A DNA stretch of 64,000 nt from Eleginops maclovinus (GCF_036324505.1 NC_086368.1:18217878-18281877); one strand, 5' to 3'; counted from the stretch's first letter, positions 22,991 to 35,892 are shown. The notes: generated by a model not told the origin, from the letters alone. A program made the numbers and translations.

Positions 22991-25900
22991 ATGTTGAAAA
23001 GATCTCTGATTGCAGGCTACACATGCTTTGGGTGCTGGAGTGTTGGACCAAAGGTAACGAACAAAACACATTTTTGTTGTTTTCAGGGAGTCACCCTGGC
23101 GCAGCACATGTGATGCTAACTGTTTAGCACAATGATCCTTTGTAACAGCTATACAATTTACAGGAAAGTGTTTATAGTTTATAATCCCAGGGATCATGCT
23201 TATTTATTTACTGAGACGGTTGTCTGTTTATGGGGATTAACGCTTGTTCCTAGAACCCAATGATTACATTTTAATTAATGATTTAGTTTAATTTACAATG
23301 GAGCATTTTAATGGCTCAGAAATTAAATAAATGTTGTATCTAAATGGCAAAAGATGGTGAAAGATAAATGTTCTCTTTTCTAAAGTCCCAAAATGGTCAA
23401 AACCTGTTAGTCCACGCAGGACCAGACAGAGCAAAGGGGAAGCTTCATCAAACAGTAAAACAGGCAAAAACAAAGGCTGAATAGGAGGACGTGTGCGAAA
23501 TAGGCAATCTGGCAATGAAGGATTGGAGATGTGCCAGCATATAAATAAAACAATCAGATTAAATTGAGGGTTTTCATGGTTGATTGCTTGCTCACAAAAA
23601 TGTATATTCATCCTTTATTGAGTCAATTTAACTTTTAGTTTGTAAATTTGGCAACCTTAGCATTGTAAAGACCATTTGAACTAATTTAAAATAGTTTATC
23701 AGCCATGTTTATCAAGTTAGAGCCAATCTGAAGGACGCTCCACACCCTTTTTATGTAGAGTTTCAAACAATGCCTGCAAGGAGGAGTTAAACTTTTCAAG
23801 GAGGGCCAAATCAAACTGACATCTGAAACTACTGGCACCCTCGACTGTTTACACGGTCAGCCCAGTTCCTATTGCACATAGTTTAACAAAATACTTATGG
23901 ACTCTTTGCTTTTGTAGCTCATTGCAATTTTATTATGATGACATCTCCAATAAGTTTAATGTACTCAGGTCTATGTCTTATCTATTGCATGAATTGTATT
24001 GTGTTGAATACTGTTTGCAAAATAACTAAAAATCTATAAATCTGCATGCTATATCTGATTCCTCAATGAATCGTCTTTAAAATGTCAAGACTTTTTTTTG
24101 TCCTTCTAATTTTCTCAAAGTTAAATTGATGTCTTTAAAATGACCTGTCCTGTTTTTCATCCAAAACCCCAAGATAATATTTGGAATACCATAGAAATCT
24201 CAATATTTGAGGGGCTGCAACAAGCTTTGTTTGTGCCATTTCTCCATAAAAATGTCTTAATCAGATATCAAAGCAGTGGAGATTTTATTTTATTTTATTA
24301 ATCCTTACAGGTATACAACCATATTGCTCCTCTGGGACATTAAAGGCTATCCAATCCTGCTCGGCTGATTAGGGAAGTAGGAAGCAAGGGACTATGTGGG
24401 TGACGAAGGTCATGTGATGCAAACAAGAATGTGTCAATAGACTAGTATGTACAAACTGCAGGCCTTTTAATTTTGATGTGGACATTCATACGTCATCTTA
24501 CATCTGAGTGATTTTGCATGTGACCAGCCAAATAATAAAATCTGATCCAAACAATAAATCTGACTTGAGCACCAAGTTTTGCATTGTGAACATAGTCTAA
24601 ATATGGTCATTCCTCTGAAGGGGAGGCACAAGGAGAAATCAACTAGAACCAAAGCTGGATAACTCAAACCCTTCTCTTTTTTTTTAGGGACTTTGGGGCT
24701 ACCATGCAGTTCGTGCATGCAGCGCTCCAGCCTTACCTGCAGGACGGATCACAGCTCGTCAGGCAGCAGATTTATGGAAAAGACACTTTGCAGAGAGAGG
24801 CGTGACTGAGCCCGACCACTCTAGCCATTATATCCTTGCTTATCTGCTCGGGGCTAAAACTGTAAGTGGAACTTTGCTGGGCTCATTCATCATTACCTGA
24901 TATGAGCCCTGCCCACCAGAAATGTGCTTACATTAGATAATAGTTGGTCACAATCATGGCTGGCCCCCAACTAGTGGCTAGATCCAATAAATCTTTGCCC
25001 TTTTTATCCCCTTATGGGTGATCCTGCCTCATATGCCTGAATTGCTACATTCACAATTAACAGTATTCTTACTAGATGGACAAGATGGCGCCGAGGATGG
25101 CTGCCGTGTCTCGAGCTCCTCAACAACTCCACATCTTAGTGTTTTTATTGTTTTACTTTGTTGGTTGTTTTTAACTTTTTTTGCAACATGCAAACCGCCC
25201 AAGCGAGCCCTATCATCCAATATGATAGAGAACAACTTTTACACATCAGGTCGCTGGTGGACAGCAATAATCCACGACGACCTGCAAACAATGGAGAGTC
25301 TCCGTGTTTACCTGCTGGAGCTCTACCTGTGGAGCGCAGGAGGAAGAGACCACGAGGTTCCCGGGCCGGGGTCCTGGTCAGGCTGAGGAAACGTGAAAAC
25401 AGGCCTCCTCTACCGAGTTTACTTCTGGCAAATGTCCAATCCCTGGATAATAAGCTGGACGAACTCCGTAGCAGGGTGGCATTTCAACGGGACATTAAGA
25501 CCTGTAATGTTTTGGTTTTCACGGAGACTTGGCTCGACCCCACGATACCGGACGCCGCCATTGCTCCACACGGATTCTCCATTCATCGCCAGGACCGGAC
25601 AATAAACTCAGGGAAGAGCAAGGGAGGAGGTGTCTGCTTCATGATCAACAACAACTGGTGCTCAGATGTGGAGATCATTTCTTCGGACTGTTCTCCCAGC
25701 CTAGAGCACATCATGATCGGATGCCGGCCTTTTTATCTGCCGAGGGAGTTCACATCTGTTGTTCTAACAGCAGTGTATGTTCCGCCGCACGCTGACAACA
25801 ACACAGCGCTGGAGGAGCTGTATGGGATTATCGACAGGACAGAGACTTCTCGGCCAGAGGCCGCATTTATTGTGGCCGGGGATTTTAACAGAGCCAACAT

Positions 25901-28900
25901 GAAGAAAGTCCTGCCGAAATACTATCAGCACGTCAGCTGCCCCACGCGCGGTGGAAATACACTGGACCATGTTTACACTCCTTTCCGGCATGGATATAAA
26001 GCCCTCCCCCGCCCCCCCTTCGGCAAGTCAGACCACATATCTCTTCTTCTGCTCCCCGTTTACCGGCAGAGACTGAAGAGGGACCGACCTGTGACAAGGA
26101 CAGTGCAGCGTTGGTCCGAGCAGTCTGACTCTGCTCTCCGCCACTGCTTTGGCATCACGGAGTGGTGTGTGTTTGAGGAGGACGATATAAACACACACAC
26201 TGACGCGGTCATTTGCTACATCGGCAAATGCATCGATGACGTCGTGCCGCGGATTACTGTACGGACATTCCCAAATGAGAAGCCCTGGATAAACGGCGAG
26301 GTCCGAGCTAAACTTAAAGCACGGGCCATCGCGCACAGCGGCGGTGATTTGGATGAGTACAGGAATTCCAGGTATGCACTCCGGAGAGCTATTAGCAGTG
26401 CGAAAAGACAATACAGGGACAAGGTGGAGTCGAACTACAAGGGCTCCAACGCCAGAAATATGTGGTCTGGACTAAAAACAATAACAGACTACAAAAGGAC
26501 AACGAGTGGTGCTGAGGAAGTGTCTGCATCTCTCCCAGATGAACTGAACACATTTTATGCACGCTTTGAGAAGCCCCCGGCTGTGGAGGCACCAAAGGCC
26601 CAGGATCCCTGCTCACTGGTTTTAACCAGTGCAGATGTGTGTAGATCTCTGAAAAGAATCAACGCACACAGAGCTCCAGGACCTGATGGCATCCCTGGCC
26701 GTGCTCTCAAGGTGTGTGCAGTTCAGCTGGCAGATGTGTTCACAGACATTTTCAATAGGTCACTGCTCCAGTCTGTAGTCCCCACATGCTTTAAAGAGTC
26801 CATCATTGTCCCTGTCCCCAAAAAGACAAAACCCATCTGCCTCAATGACTACCGCCCAGTTGCACTCACCTCCATCATCATGAAGTGCTTTGAGCGGTTA
26901 GTCAAAACTTTTATCACCTCCTCCCTCCCTGACTCACTGGACCCCCTGCAGTTTGCCTACAGAGCAAACAGGTCCACGGATGATGCCATCTCCCTCACCC
27001 TCCACACTGCCCTCTCCCACCTGGACCAGAGGAACACTTATGTGAGAATGCTGTTCATTGACTACAGTTCAGCATTCAACACCATTGTGCCCTCCAAGCT
27101 CATCATTAAGCTCAGGGACCTTGGGCTCAACAGCGCCCTCTGTGACTGGATCATGAGCTTCCTGACGGGCAGATCCCAGGCAGTGCGGATGGGGAACATC
27201 ACATCCTCCACCTTGACCCTCAACACCGGAGCCCCTCAGGGTTGTGTGCTCAGCCCTCTCCTCTACTCCCTGTTCACGCACGACTGCGTGGCCACACACA
27301 GCTCCAACACCATCATCAAGTTTGCTGACGACACGACCGTCATCGGCCTGATCACAGACGGCGACGAGACGGCGTACAGAGAGGAGGTCAGAGCCCTGAC
27401 ATCTTGGTGCCAGGACAACAACCTCCATCTCAACGTCAGCAAAACAAAGGAGCTGATTGGGACTACTGAAAAGGCATATGGCATGAAGGATTGGAGATGC
27501 ACAACAATAACATCGATAAATTGGGGTTTTCATGGTGAGTAGCTTGCTCCAAAAGTATTCATCTTTATGAGTCAATTTAACTTTAGTTGTAAATTTGGAC
27601 CTAGCATGTAAGACCATTAACTAACTAAAATGTTTTAGGCATGTTATCCAAGTTACGAGCCATTGACAGCGGCCTCCACACCCTTATGTGAAGTTTCAAA
27701 CATGGCCTGCAGAGGAGTTAACTTATTCAGAGGGCACATCAATGACATCTGAACTACTGGCACTCCGACCTGGTTTCACTGGCAGCCAGTTCATGCACTA
27801 GTCTAACAAATCTTAATGGACTCTTTGCTATGTAGTCATTGCAATTTTATTATGATGACATCCCAAGTTATGTACAGGTCTATCTTATCTATGCATGATG
27901 ATGGTTGATACTGTTTGCAAATAGGGCTGAAACTAAAAATCTATAAATCTGCATGCTATATCTGATTCCTCAATGAATCGTCTTTAAAATGTCAAGACTT
28001 TTTTTTGTCCTTCTAATTTTCTCAAAGTTAAATTGATGTCTTTAAATGACCTGTCCTGTTTTTCATCCAAAACCCCAAGATAATATTTGGAATACCATAG
28101 AAATCTCAATATTTGAGGGGCTGCAACAAGCTTTGTTTGTGCCATTTCTCCATAAAAATGTCTTAATCAGATATCAAAGCAGTGGAGATTTTATTTTATT
28201 TTATTAATCCTTACAGGTATACAACCATATTGCTCCTCTGGGACATTAAAGGCTATCCAATCCTGCTCGGCTGATTAGGGAAGTAGGAAGCAAGGGACTA
28301 TGTGGGTGACGAAGGTCATGTGATGCAAACAAGAATGTGTCAATAGACTAGTATGTACAAACTGCAGGCCTTTTAATTTTGATGTGGACATTCATACGTC
28401 ATCTTACATCTGAGTGATTTTGCATGTGACCAGCCAAATAATAAAATCTGATCCAAACAATAAATCTGACTTGAGCACCAAGTTTTGCATTGTGAACATA
28501 GTCTAAATATGGTCATTCCTCTGAAGGGGAGGCACAAGGAGAAATCAACTAGAACCAAAGCTGGATAACTCAAACCCTTCTCTTTTTTTTTAGGGACTTT
28601 GGGGCTACCATGCAGTTCGTGCATGCAGCGCTCCAGCCTTACCTGCAGGACGGATCACAGCTCGTCAGGCAGCAGATTTATGGAAAAGACACTTTGCAGA
28701 GAGAGGCGTGACTGAGCCCGACCACTCTAGCCATTATATCCTTGCTTATCTGCTCGGGGCTAAAACTGTAAGTGGAACTTTGCTGGGCTCATTCATCATT
28801 ACCTGATATGAGCCCTGCCCACCAGAAATGTGCTTACATTAGATAATAGTTGGTCACAATCATGGCTGGCCCCCAACTAGTGGCTAGATCCAATAAATCT

Positions 28901-30924
28901 TTGCCCTTTTTATCCCCTTATGGGTGATCCTGCCTCATATGCCTGAATTGCTACATTCACAATTAACAGTATTCTTACCTGTTTCTTCTGGTCGTTTTAT
29001 TATCCAGATAGAAAGTCTTGAGCAGGGGAAGTTAACAGAGTTTCTCAGTCGAGAAAAAACTGAGCAAATGTGGAAGCTCTGCTCTCAACGCCTATGCAGG
29101 TACAAAGAGTTTACATACACCTCTGTTTAAGCATTTTTTACTTGGAATACTCATTAACAAGTGTTTTTGTTGCAGGATGCCTGTGCAGTATGTGATTGAA
29201 GAGTGGGACTTTAGAGATCTGACACTGAAGATGAGACCTCCTGTGTTCATACCAAGACCTGAAACTGAGGTTTGACAGAAGAAAATCAGGACTCACAATT
29301 CTACAGTGATTAATCCTTCATAACCAGAGCCATGTTTGGTTTTCTGTGTGTTGGTGCAGGAGTTGGTTGAACTGGTGCTCAATGATCTGCAAATGAAGCC
29401 AAGGACTGAAGTTGGTGCCCAGGAAACGTGCTTGGAAGTGGGATGTGGGTCTGGTGCTATTTCTCTCAGTCTGCTGAAGAGTCTGCCTCAGGTGAGATTT
29501 GTTTTGATTGAATGAAGTAGATTTTTAAACATGCTAGCGAGGAGCCTCTTAGAACGTCAATTTTGGTCCATCAGTCCCCCACTCTGATCCAGGCTGAAAT
29601 ATCTCATCAACTATTGGATGGATCAACAGATTCCCAAGAGAATAAAGCCTGCCATCATGATTATCTTCTGACTGTTCCACACGCGACACAAGCAGTTTAA
29701 TAATCTTCATCTATTCAGTGAAATAATTCAACCATGACAATTGTGTTGGCGACGAATTCTGTCAAAACAATTATGTCCCCAGATAAGTTTGGTGTTCCTG
29801 ACCTTAGAGAACACGTTATTGTTTTTACATGACAAAGCACAGTATTTACGTCAGCTCATGGACTCAGACATACTTTCCACTATCCTGTCAAAAGGTTAGC
29901 TTTGCGTTCATTTTTCTGTCTCAGCTGTTGGACAGATCGTTAAGTTTTAACGTTCTCATGCATACCTTCTTTCCCTGAGGTATTTGTATCCAAAAAGTAA
30001 ACAGCACTTAAATTGGCTGTGTTTGTTTCTCTGTCACTAGCTTAAAGCCATTGCCGTGGATCAAAGCCAGGATGCGGTGGATTTAACAGGAGAGAATGCT
30101 TTAAGGTAATTTAACCACAGCACAAGTAAGCAAGTTGTAATTATTGATTTACTTTTATTGCGGTGAAAGACTTGCAATAAACTTTGTTTTGTAGTAGAGG
30201 CGTATCGAGTGTAATGCATAAAGTCTGATGAAGGCTTTCCTCTGCAGGTTGGGGCTTCAGGACAGATTACAAATTCATCATTTAGATGTCATGAAAGGTA
30301 AGGGAAAGCAGTGAATCAAACATACTGCTGATAAGGGTCAATCAAAGGTCTTATAGGGTCAAGTCATATATTGTGTTTTATAATTCCTGTGGTAGTAACA
30401 TATATAAGCATAATAATCTTTTCACAAACCTTTGCACAACAATACACACAACATTGTCAACTATTAGTTTTTCTTAAAGCAACAAGTGTAAGTAGTTATC
30501 ACCTCTAAATGAATTATATGCTATGTGCTATGGTCTTCCTTATAAGTAAATGTGTTATCAGCAGTGTTACAAAGCATAACAAATGGAATAAGTATGTTTA
30601 TAATGCATTATAAACACTGGCATCTACATGTAATGCAAACTTCAAATATGTTTTTCCAGATGCAGAAACGGTGTTGAGCCTCTGTAGCTCTGTTTCAGTA
30701 TTGGTCAGCAACCCCCCGTACCTGTTTTCAGAGGATATGACGGCGCTGGAACCTGAAGTATATTGGTGATTAAAACACATTCAGCCTCTCCAAACCTTAA
30801 CATGAGATTTGGAAGCAGCCTAAACTCCTGGGTTTTTTAAACAATTAAAACTCTTCCTATGAAGTATCCTTAACTGGAGTATACACATGTAAGGAAGTAA
30901 GTATTATAAATTAGTTGTTATCAT

Positions 30925-30982
<58 letters not shown>

Positions 30983-32731
30983 AAAGATCCCTATTATGTG
31001 CTCTGAACAATGTAGGTTTTGGTGATCTATTATTTATTTTTATCATTTTATCTTAATGTCCCATTACCCCTGACTAATTTAAGAGTTACTTTAAACAAAC
31101 TACATCATGGCGATTTATTTTGTTATCCAACTTAAATAAGTTAAATAAATCCGCTGATGGGAGATTAAAGAGTTAGCCTGCCCTCTCAGCTCTTGACTGT
31201 GGTTAAGTGCTTTTGCAAACAAATGCGTGTGAGTGTTAAAATAATGTCATGCAAGCATAAGGTCCTGCACCAACAGTGCTAAAGTCTGCCCTGATGCAGG
31301 TGACATATCATGCTCAAAATCCCCCTCAATCAGAAACATTAAGACAGTAAGGAAGTCTCAGACCAGAGCTTCTGGAAAACAATATGTACAAATATCAAAA
31401 AGGTAGTTACCACACCTTGATTGGTCCAAAGGAAAAATGTAAGCTGCTCTCAATTATTTATGATGATCCAGTCCCCACACCCTGTGCTACAGGTGATCTG
31501 GAAAAGCCTTTATTCAAGTAAGAGTTTTTAGCAACTCCTAACTTAATATGCTTTCTCTGCTTGCTTTCTTGCAAATTAAAGACTTTTATAGTTCATATAC
31601 GTTTGTGTTTAATCAGATGTCAACAGATCTTGTTCTGTTCTTTTCTAAAGTATGAACAAAGACAAAGAAAGTATGTTTGGTTTTTTTAACCACAGTGTGT
31701 TATAATGTGCTATGAATCATTTCATGTGTGAATCATTTTCATTCCAAACCCGGCGCATTAAAAAGAGAATCATACTAATAATTGTATATTTATTAAAAAA
31801 AAAAAATTGTATATAATTCATTTGATGCTCATTCCTGTGTAGCAAAAGTAAACAATATGAATGAAATGTCTATAGTTTACATTAGAAAGTTGTTGTTTTT
31901 TTAAATGTACCTAATAACTGTAACTGTAAGTAATGTATTTATGTGTTTTCTGGTTTTCCAGGTTTGAAGACCATGCTGCTTTAGATGGAGGGAACGATGG
32001 CCTAGATGTGATCAAACAGATTTTGACTCTGGCTCCAAAGATTTTATCAGATCATGGGTAAGGAACCCCACTGCCCGTCAAATACACACAGACACACACA
32101 CACAGGCAAGCAAGCCCACCTGGGTTTAATTCCTAAACGGCGGTGGCTTGTCACAAGAACAGCATGTTCAGAAAAACACGGGTATCGTGTTTCCTTTTTA
32201 AAGAGTTAAGCTTAGAGTGGAGTCACTTCCAGACAAGTGCCCCAGCTCTCATCTCATGGGTGCTACTGATAATCCTGTCCTGTTGATAATCATTTTGGTC
32301 CATTCTGTGTTTTCTTTATGGTGAATACCAGCCGTGTTTACTTGGAGGTGGATCCCAGACACCCCCCGCTCATTCAACGGTGGGTTGAGGTGAATGTGGA
32401 AGAGATGCATTATGTGGAGACAAGGCACGACATCAGTGGCAGGTTTGTGCAGATCTCTCTGTCTGTTACCTGGCTGACATCAAATCACTTTTACCTGCTG
32501 TAACGTCAAGTTAAAGGGTAGATCTTTAACCGCATCAGTGTCTATTTGATTAAAAGCCTTCACTGTGAAAATATTTAACTAAATTAGAAAACTTAGCTCA
32601 ATAACACCCCTGCTCTGTTTCTTTCTTATTTCAAGTCCTAAAAAGCAAATTTGTATTTGTTTCTTAGGCCGCGATTCTGCATCCTTCGGAAAGAGAAGTC
32701 GAACAAGGACCACAAGCTGGATCTGGATTGA
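22991..32731 (+). CDS. hemk1: HemK methyltransferase family member 1 (mitochondrial PrmC-type glutamine methyltransferase)
   Basis: HEMK1 methylates the GGQ glutamine of mitochondrial translation release factors using S-adenosylmethionine. Plus-strand exons: 22991-23053, one copy of exon 2 (24688-24861 or 28594-28767), 29008-29099, 29176-29269, 29360-29491, 30041-30105, 30248-30297, 30660-30765, 31962-32057, 32332-32442, 32668-32731. They give 348 residues with one copy of exon 2 (human 338). The N-terminus ([16 protein letters not shown]) is basic and hydrophobic, as expected for mitochondrial import. Motifs: [15 protein letters not shown], the SAM-binding [15 protein letters not shown] and the catalytic VSNPPYLF. 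Exon 2 is 174 bp in phase 0, so using both copies would keep the frame and repeat 58 residues. An AATAAA lies near 32923. Exon 2 appears twice, most likely through assembly (see repeat entries). Confidence 0.94.
24024..25072 (+). repeat. Copy 1 of near-identical 1.05 kb block carrying hemk1 exon 2
   Basis: This segment matches 27931-28978 at an offset of 3906-3907, with only one single-base difference that I noticed (an A run near 24140). It contains hemk1 exon 2 at 24688-24861. Copy 1 ends exactly where LINE sequence begins. A weaker, indel-rich match extends left to about 23500. Confidence 0.9.
25073..27460 (+). mobile_element. Truncated non-LTR retrotransposon (LINE, CR1/L2-like)
   Basis: A long open frame from 25158 encodes an apurinic-type endonuclease ([40 protein letters not shown]) followed by a reverse transcriptase ([71 protein letters not shown], and the catalytic [12 protein letters not shown]). 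The frame has no internal stop, so the copy looks young. Recognisable LINE sequence ends at about 27460, shortly after the catalytic FADD box. The thumb region and the 3' UTR are missing, and the frame runs on for about 28 codons into hemk1 intron sequence. It sits in the hemk1 sense direction inside intron 2. The clade is assigned from motif style only. Confidence 0.9.
27461..27930 (+). other. Indel-rich imperfect copy of 23500-24023
   Basis: This stretch follows the same order of words as 23500-24023 but is about 60 bases shorter, with many single-base losses, often in homopolymers (for example CTTTTAGTTTGTAAATTTGG becomes CTTTAGTTGTAAATTTGG). At 27931 it turns abruptly into a near-perfect copy. 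The pattern resembles unpolished single-molecule sequence used to bridge a gap. Confidence 0.7.
27931..28978 (+). repeat. Copy 2 of near-identical 1.05 kb block carrying hemk1 exon 2
   Basis: This is the partner of 24024-25072 and holds the second hemk1 exon 2 (28594-28767), whose coding sequence and splice sites look identical to copy 1. After 28978 the normal intron continues to exon 3. At the matching point copy 1 runs into the LINE instead, so copy 2 represents the LINE-free arrangement. Confidence 0.9.
29585..29645. repeat. Short fragment of a dispersed teleost repeat
   Basis: The words GAAATATCTCATCAACTATT and GGATGGAT in hemk1 intron 5 resemble a repeat I recall as common in fish introns. 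Its boundaries are not defined and the assignment is from memory only. Confidence 0.35.
30925..30982 (+). repeat. (TGA/GAT)n trinucleotide microsatellite
   Basis: About 19 near-perfect GAT units lie in hemk1 intron 8, between exons 30660-30765 and 31962-32057. It is non-coding and probably polymorphic. Confidence 0.95.
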
Positions 32732-33744
32732 GAAACTGAGATCCTATTACGCTGGCTTTAGCCCAGGTCGCCTCAGCCTCAGCTCCCCCGCCCCCACTGA
32801 GCTGCCGAGCATGCGCTCGCACCCATCTGATCACTCAATATTAACAATCTGCTGCAGCTAAAATAATTTTCATGTCACTGTAACACTTCACCTGGTAACA
32901 GTTGTTATCACATCCTCTGCCACAATAAAACGTGTGCGAGATGGCACAAAAGCAGGCTCAAAGCTGAAGGTAATTACTGAGGCTTTTCTTAGAACCCTCC
33001 CTCTCAGAATCTCCCCCCGCTCCCAGGAAGCTCTCAGTACTTCTGTGAATCTGTGATGAACGGTCCTCCCCTTCGCTCGTCCACTCGCTGACTCAGATGC
33101 AGGCTGTACGCATTGTTGAGCAAAATCTCACACACACACTCACAATGTGGCCTTCACTTCCTCACACAATCTGCATCTCTCACACTTAAAGCTCAAAGGC
33201 CGGTCTTTGGGTTCAAAGGTGATATGGGAAAAAGTGACTCAAAAGCAGAACATCATGTGGTGGTGAATAATAATGATGAGGAACTGAAAATGATGAAGAG
33301 GCCAGCAAGTAAGTTTGTTATTTTAATAGAAAAATGTACACATGTAAAAGGTAGAAAAAATGTTTTACTGAGAAAAATAAAACGGCATAAAAGATGTCTT
33401 AATGGAATCAGTGTAGTTCTTGGAAACAGTACGTACATCCAGAACTGATGAGGGTCAAATGGACATGGATAATTCCCACATCCATCGCAAAAAAAGTGAT
33501 TACAGTACAAGTTTGCTCACAAGTCGTCGTACTTCATCACCCAATCCTTGACAAATGAAGTCTGGCATCAGGCACGTCAGTATAAACTGAATTTATACAC
33601 ATTTTTCAGCAAAAAATATCACCCTGTGTCCAGTGGTTTCGTGACTGGCCTCCAAATGCTGCAGCAGCGGTGTAATTTTCAGGCACCAGAGACCTGTTTG
33701 AGAGTTTATTTGTCCTTAAATTTAATAACATCAGGAAGCACCCG
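32732..33744. other. 3' flanks of convergent hemk1 and cish
   Basis: The region holds the hemk1 3' UTR with an AATAAA near 32923 and the cish 3' UTR on the other strand. The two genes converge here. A 111-codon plus-strand frame at 33113-33448 shows no recognisable domain. Confidence 0.5.
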
Positions 33745-35263
33745 TCATACCTTGAAGGGATATTCCTGAATGTAACGCAGCAGAGGCCTCGGGAGTGGGA
33801 GCTGGTCAGGGCTGTCAGAGTGTCTGTTTATGACGAGGCGAGTGAGGTGCTGTAAGGAGGGGAGGCCCTGCGGCTTGTACAAAGGCCGCTTCAGTTTCAA
33901 AACCACAGAGGTCTCCTGAATTGTCTGATGACAGGGTTTTGAAGGGGCCTCCTCCACCACCTTCCCCTCCTCTGCTTTCCTCCCTGGTCCCATGTAGTGC
34001 TGCACCAGGCTGGGCACGTTGGGGAAGGACGACAGGCTCGGCCTGGCCGGGGAGCTGGAGTCGAGCAAAAACTGTGCCCCGCTGTACTGGATCCGAATAC
34101 TGGTGGGACCTCTTGCAGTCCTGACGGAGAGGGTCAGCATGTACAGAGGGTGACTGCTGTCCCGTATCAAAAAAGCTCCTTCAGATGCCTCTTGAAGTGC
34201 AGCGTGGGCCTGAGCTGCAGTTACAGCTCCCCAGTACCATCCTACACACACATTCCTAATTATTAGTCACTCTGAACACTCAGTCCTTATTACTGCCCTG
34301 TTTGTTTCTTAATTTTCCACAATTATCACATTTAACTAAATCTCCTACAAATGGAGACAAAATGTTCCAAACAAGGAAATGACAATAGTGTAGATTTTCA
34401 AGAATGTCATTTTTGGCTGTGAATGTGAAACACTTTTCATACCTGAATTTTCTAGATAGCAGAAGTTGCTGGCAATCGCCCGCAAGTCCTTTGTTGGGTC
34501 CCATAGTGGAGGGGTGCTTTGAAGGCAAGGGGTAGGTACTGTTCCTGCCCGCATCCCCCTCGAGGTTTCAGTGGACGGAGCAGCAGTCAGAGGTGCTCTC
34601 GGACTGTAGATAAGTGGAAAAACAAGGTTTAAAAAAACATAAAGCAATATAGTCATTGCAGGGTTTGTTCTTCCTTGTTAGGGAACATCATTCTTTTTAC
34701 TTCAGTGTTTATTGCTAAATAAGAAGTAACAGATGGAAGCGTTCACTTGGTAACTTCTTTGTCCACTTTATTGTGAGATGCACAAACTGAATAATTAGTC
34801 TTATGAATTATCACAGTTGTATGGAATTTAATACATCATGTAAAACTTATTTTGTCCCATATTTTATGTTTAGTCTGTTATTGATGGCAATTTTGTTAAT
34901 GACCTTTAAAACAACATTTTAACCTGAATCACTCTCTCACGGTTAAATTAAGTTTAAACTTCTTCTTTTTTTAAACTGTACAATTACTACTAATAGAATG
35001 ATGACGTTTCTGAAAAAGACCATTTAATATTTTTGATTTAGTGTTAAGGGTCTTTGTAATTGGTATACAAGAGTTAGACAGTTGCGATTCTTAGTAAACA
35101 TGTACAATTAACACTCTAAGACTTAGATACAACTTAATAATATTTTTTTTAAAGTGTATTATTTTCACACATATAACTGGTTTTGATAAGATTTTCAACA
35201 CAGACAATAAAAGAAAACGCATAAACAAAGAAAGTCAACTCACGCTGGTACACAAAGAATCAT
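33745..35263 (-). CDS. cish: Cytokine-inducible SH2-containing protein (SOCS family)
   Basis: CISH is a feedback inhibitor of STAT5 signalling. Its SH2 domain binds phosphotyrosines on cytokine receptors and its SOCS box recruits the Elongin B/C-Cullin 5 ubiquitin ligase. Three minus-strand coding exons: 35263-35244 (only 20 nt, MILCVPA), 34603-34443 and 34241-33745, giving 225 residues (human about 258; the variable N-terminus and linker are shorter here). The SH2 domain starts at NSGWYWGAVTAAQA and has FLIRDSSHPLYMLTLSV with the phosphate-binding arginine. The SOCS box has SLQHLTRLVINR, a Cullin-5 type LPLP and the C-terminal RYIQEYPFKV. Four STAT-type motifs lie upstream at 35600-35961, in keeping with the known STAT5 induction of this gene. 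Confidence 0.95.
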
Positions 35264-35582
35264 GCTATTTCTTAAATCCTCTGTAGATTAAGATCTGGTC
35301 AGTGTTTCTTCCGCAGAAAATCACGAAACATATAGACACTGATCTCCGTCTGAAGAAAGGAAAAAAACACTTCCACAAAAAAAAGCGTTCAAATTGGTGA
35401 TAAAAGAGCTCGGTGTACCCAGGCAGTAGTGCTCTGGTCCTGTAGTGTTTATAAGAACAACACTGGACGAGAAAAATGAAAACAAAACGTCTAAAACATA
35501 AAAATCTCCGTAGCAGCGGTTTGGAGTGTGTTGTCACCAGAATGGGATCCAAATGTGTGAAGGACAGAGTGTAAAGGCTGGG

Positions 35583-35593
35583 CTTTTAAAAAT
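35583..35593 (-). promoter_or_regulatory. TATA-like element of cish
   Basis: The minus-strand sequence TTTTTAAAAG lies between the STAT motifs and the cish ATG. Its spacing suits a TATA-type core promoter with a leader of roughly 300 nt. The transcription start is inferred. Confidence 0.4.
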
Positions 35594-35599
35594 TACGGT

Positions 35600-35608
35600 T
35601 TCCTAGAA
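35600..35608. promoter_or_regulatory. STAT (GAS) motif 1 upstream of cish
   Basis: TTCCTAGAA fits the STAT5 consensus TTCNNNGAA exactly. It is next to a second motif and directly upstream of the TATA-like element. Confidence 0.7.
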
Positions 35609-35613
35609 GTCTA

Positions 35614-35622
35614 TTCTGAGAA
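35614..35622. promoter_or_regulatory. STAT (GAS) motif 2 upstream of cish
   Basis: TTCTGAGAA fits TTCNNNGAA exactly. Its centre is 14 bp from motif 1, a spacing compatible with paired STAT5 dimers. Confidence 0.7.
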
Positions 35623-35892
35623 CAGCACCGGCGGCTCTGACGTCACACCGGCCGCACCAACTCCCATTTCACCTCCGGTTGTCTAGCTCTAGCAGCTCCA
35701 GTATTTAGCAGCGCTTTTGCTGATGAACAAATATCTGTTTTTCTTTCGGCTGATTCTCAGGATAACACAGTGGCGAGCCCGGTCATTTCCCCGTCTCTTG
35801 TTTTGAGACTCATCTCTCCCCCGTGTTTGTGCCGTGGGCCGAACGCGAGCGCTCGCTCCCAGGAATCGCGCGGCAGCTTCCCCCTATCCGCT

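Noticed and set aside
22991..32731. A genuine tandem exon duplication in hemk1
   Set aside because: The homopolymer-type deletions at 27461-27930, the near identity beyond and the LINE cut at the joint fit an assembly mis-join better. It is kept as a finding but not annotated as an 11+1 exon gene.
33113..33448. 111-codon frame between hemk1 and cish
   Set aside because: No recognisable domain and it lies in the 3' flanks of two convergent genes.
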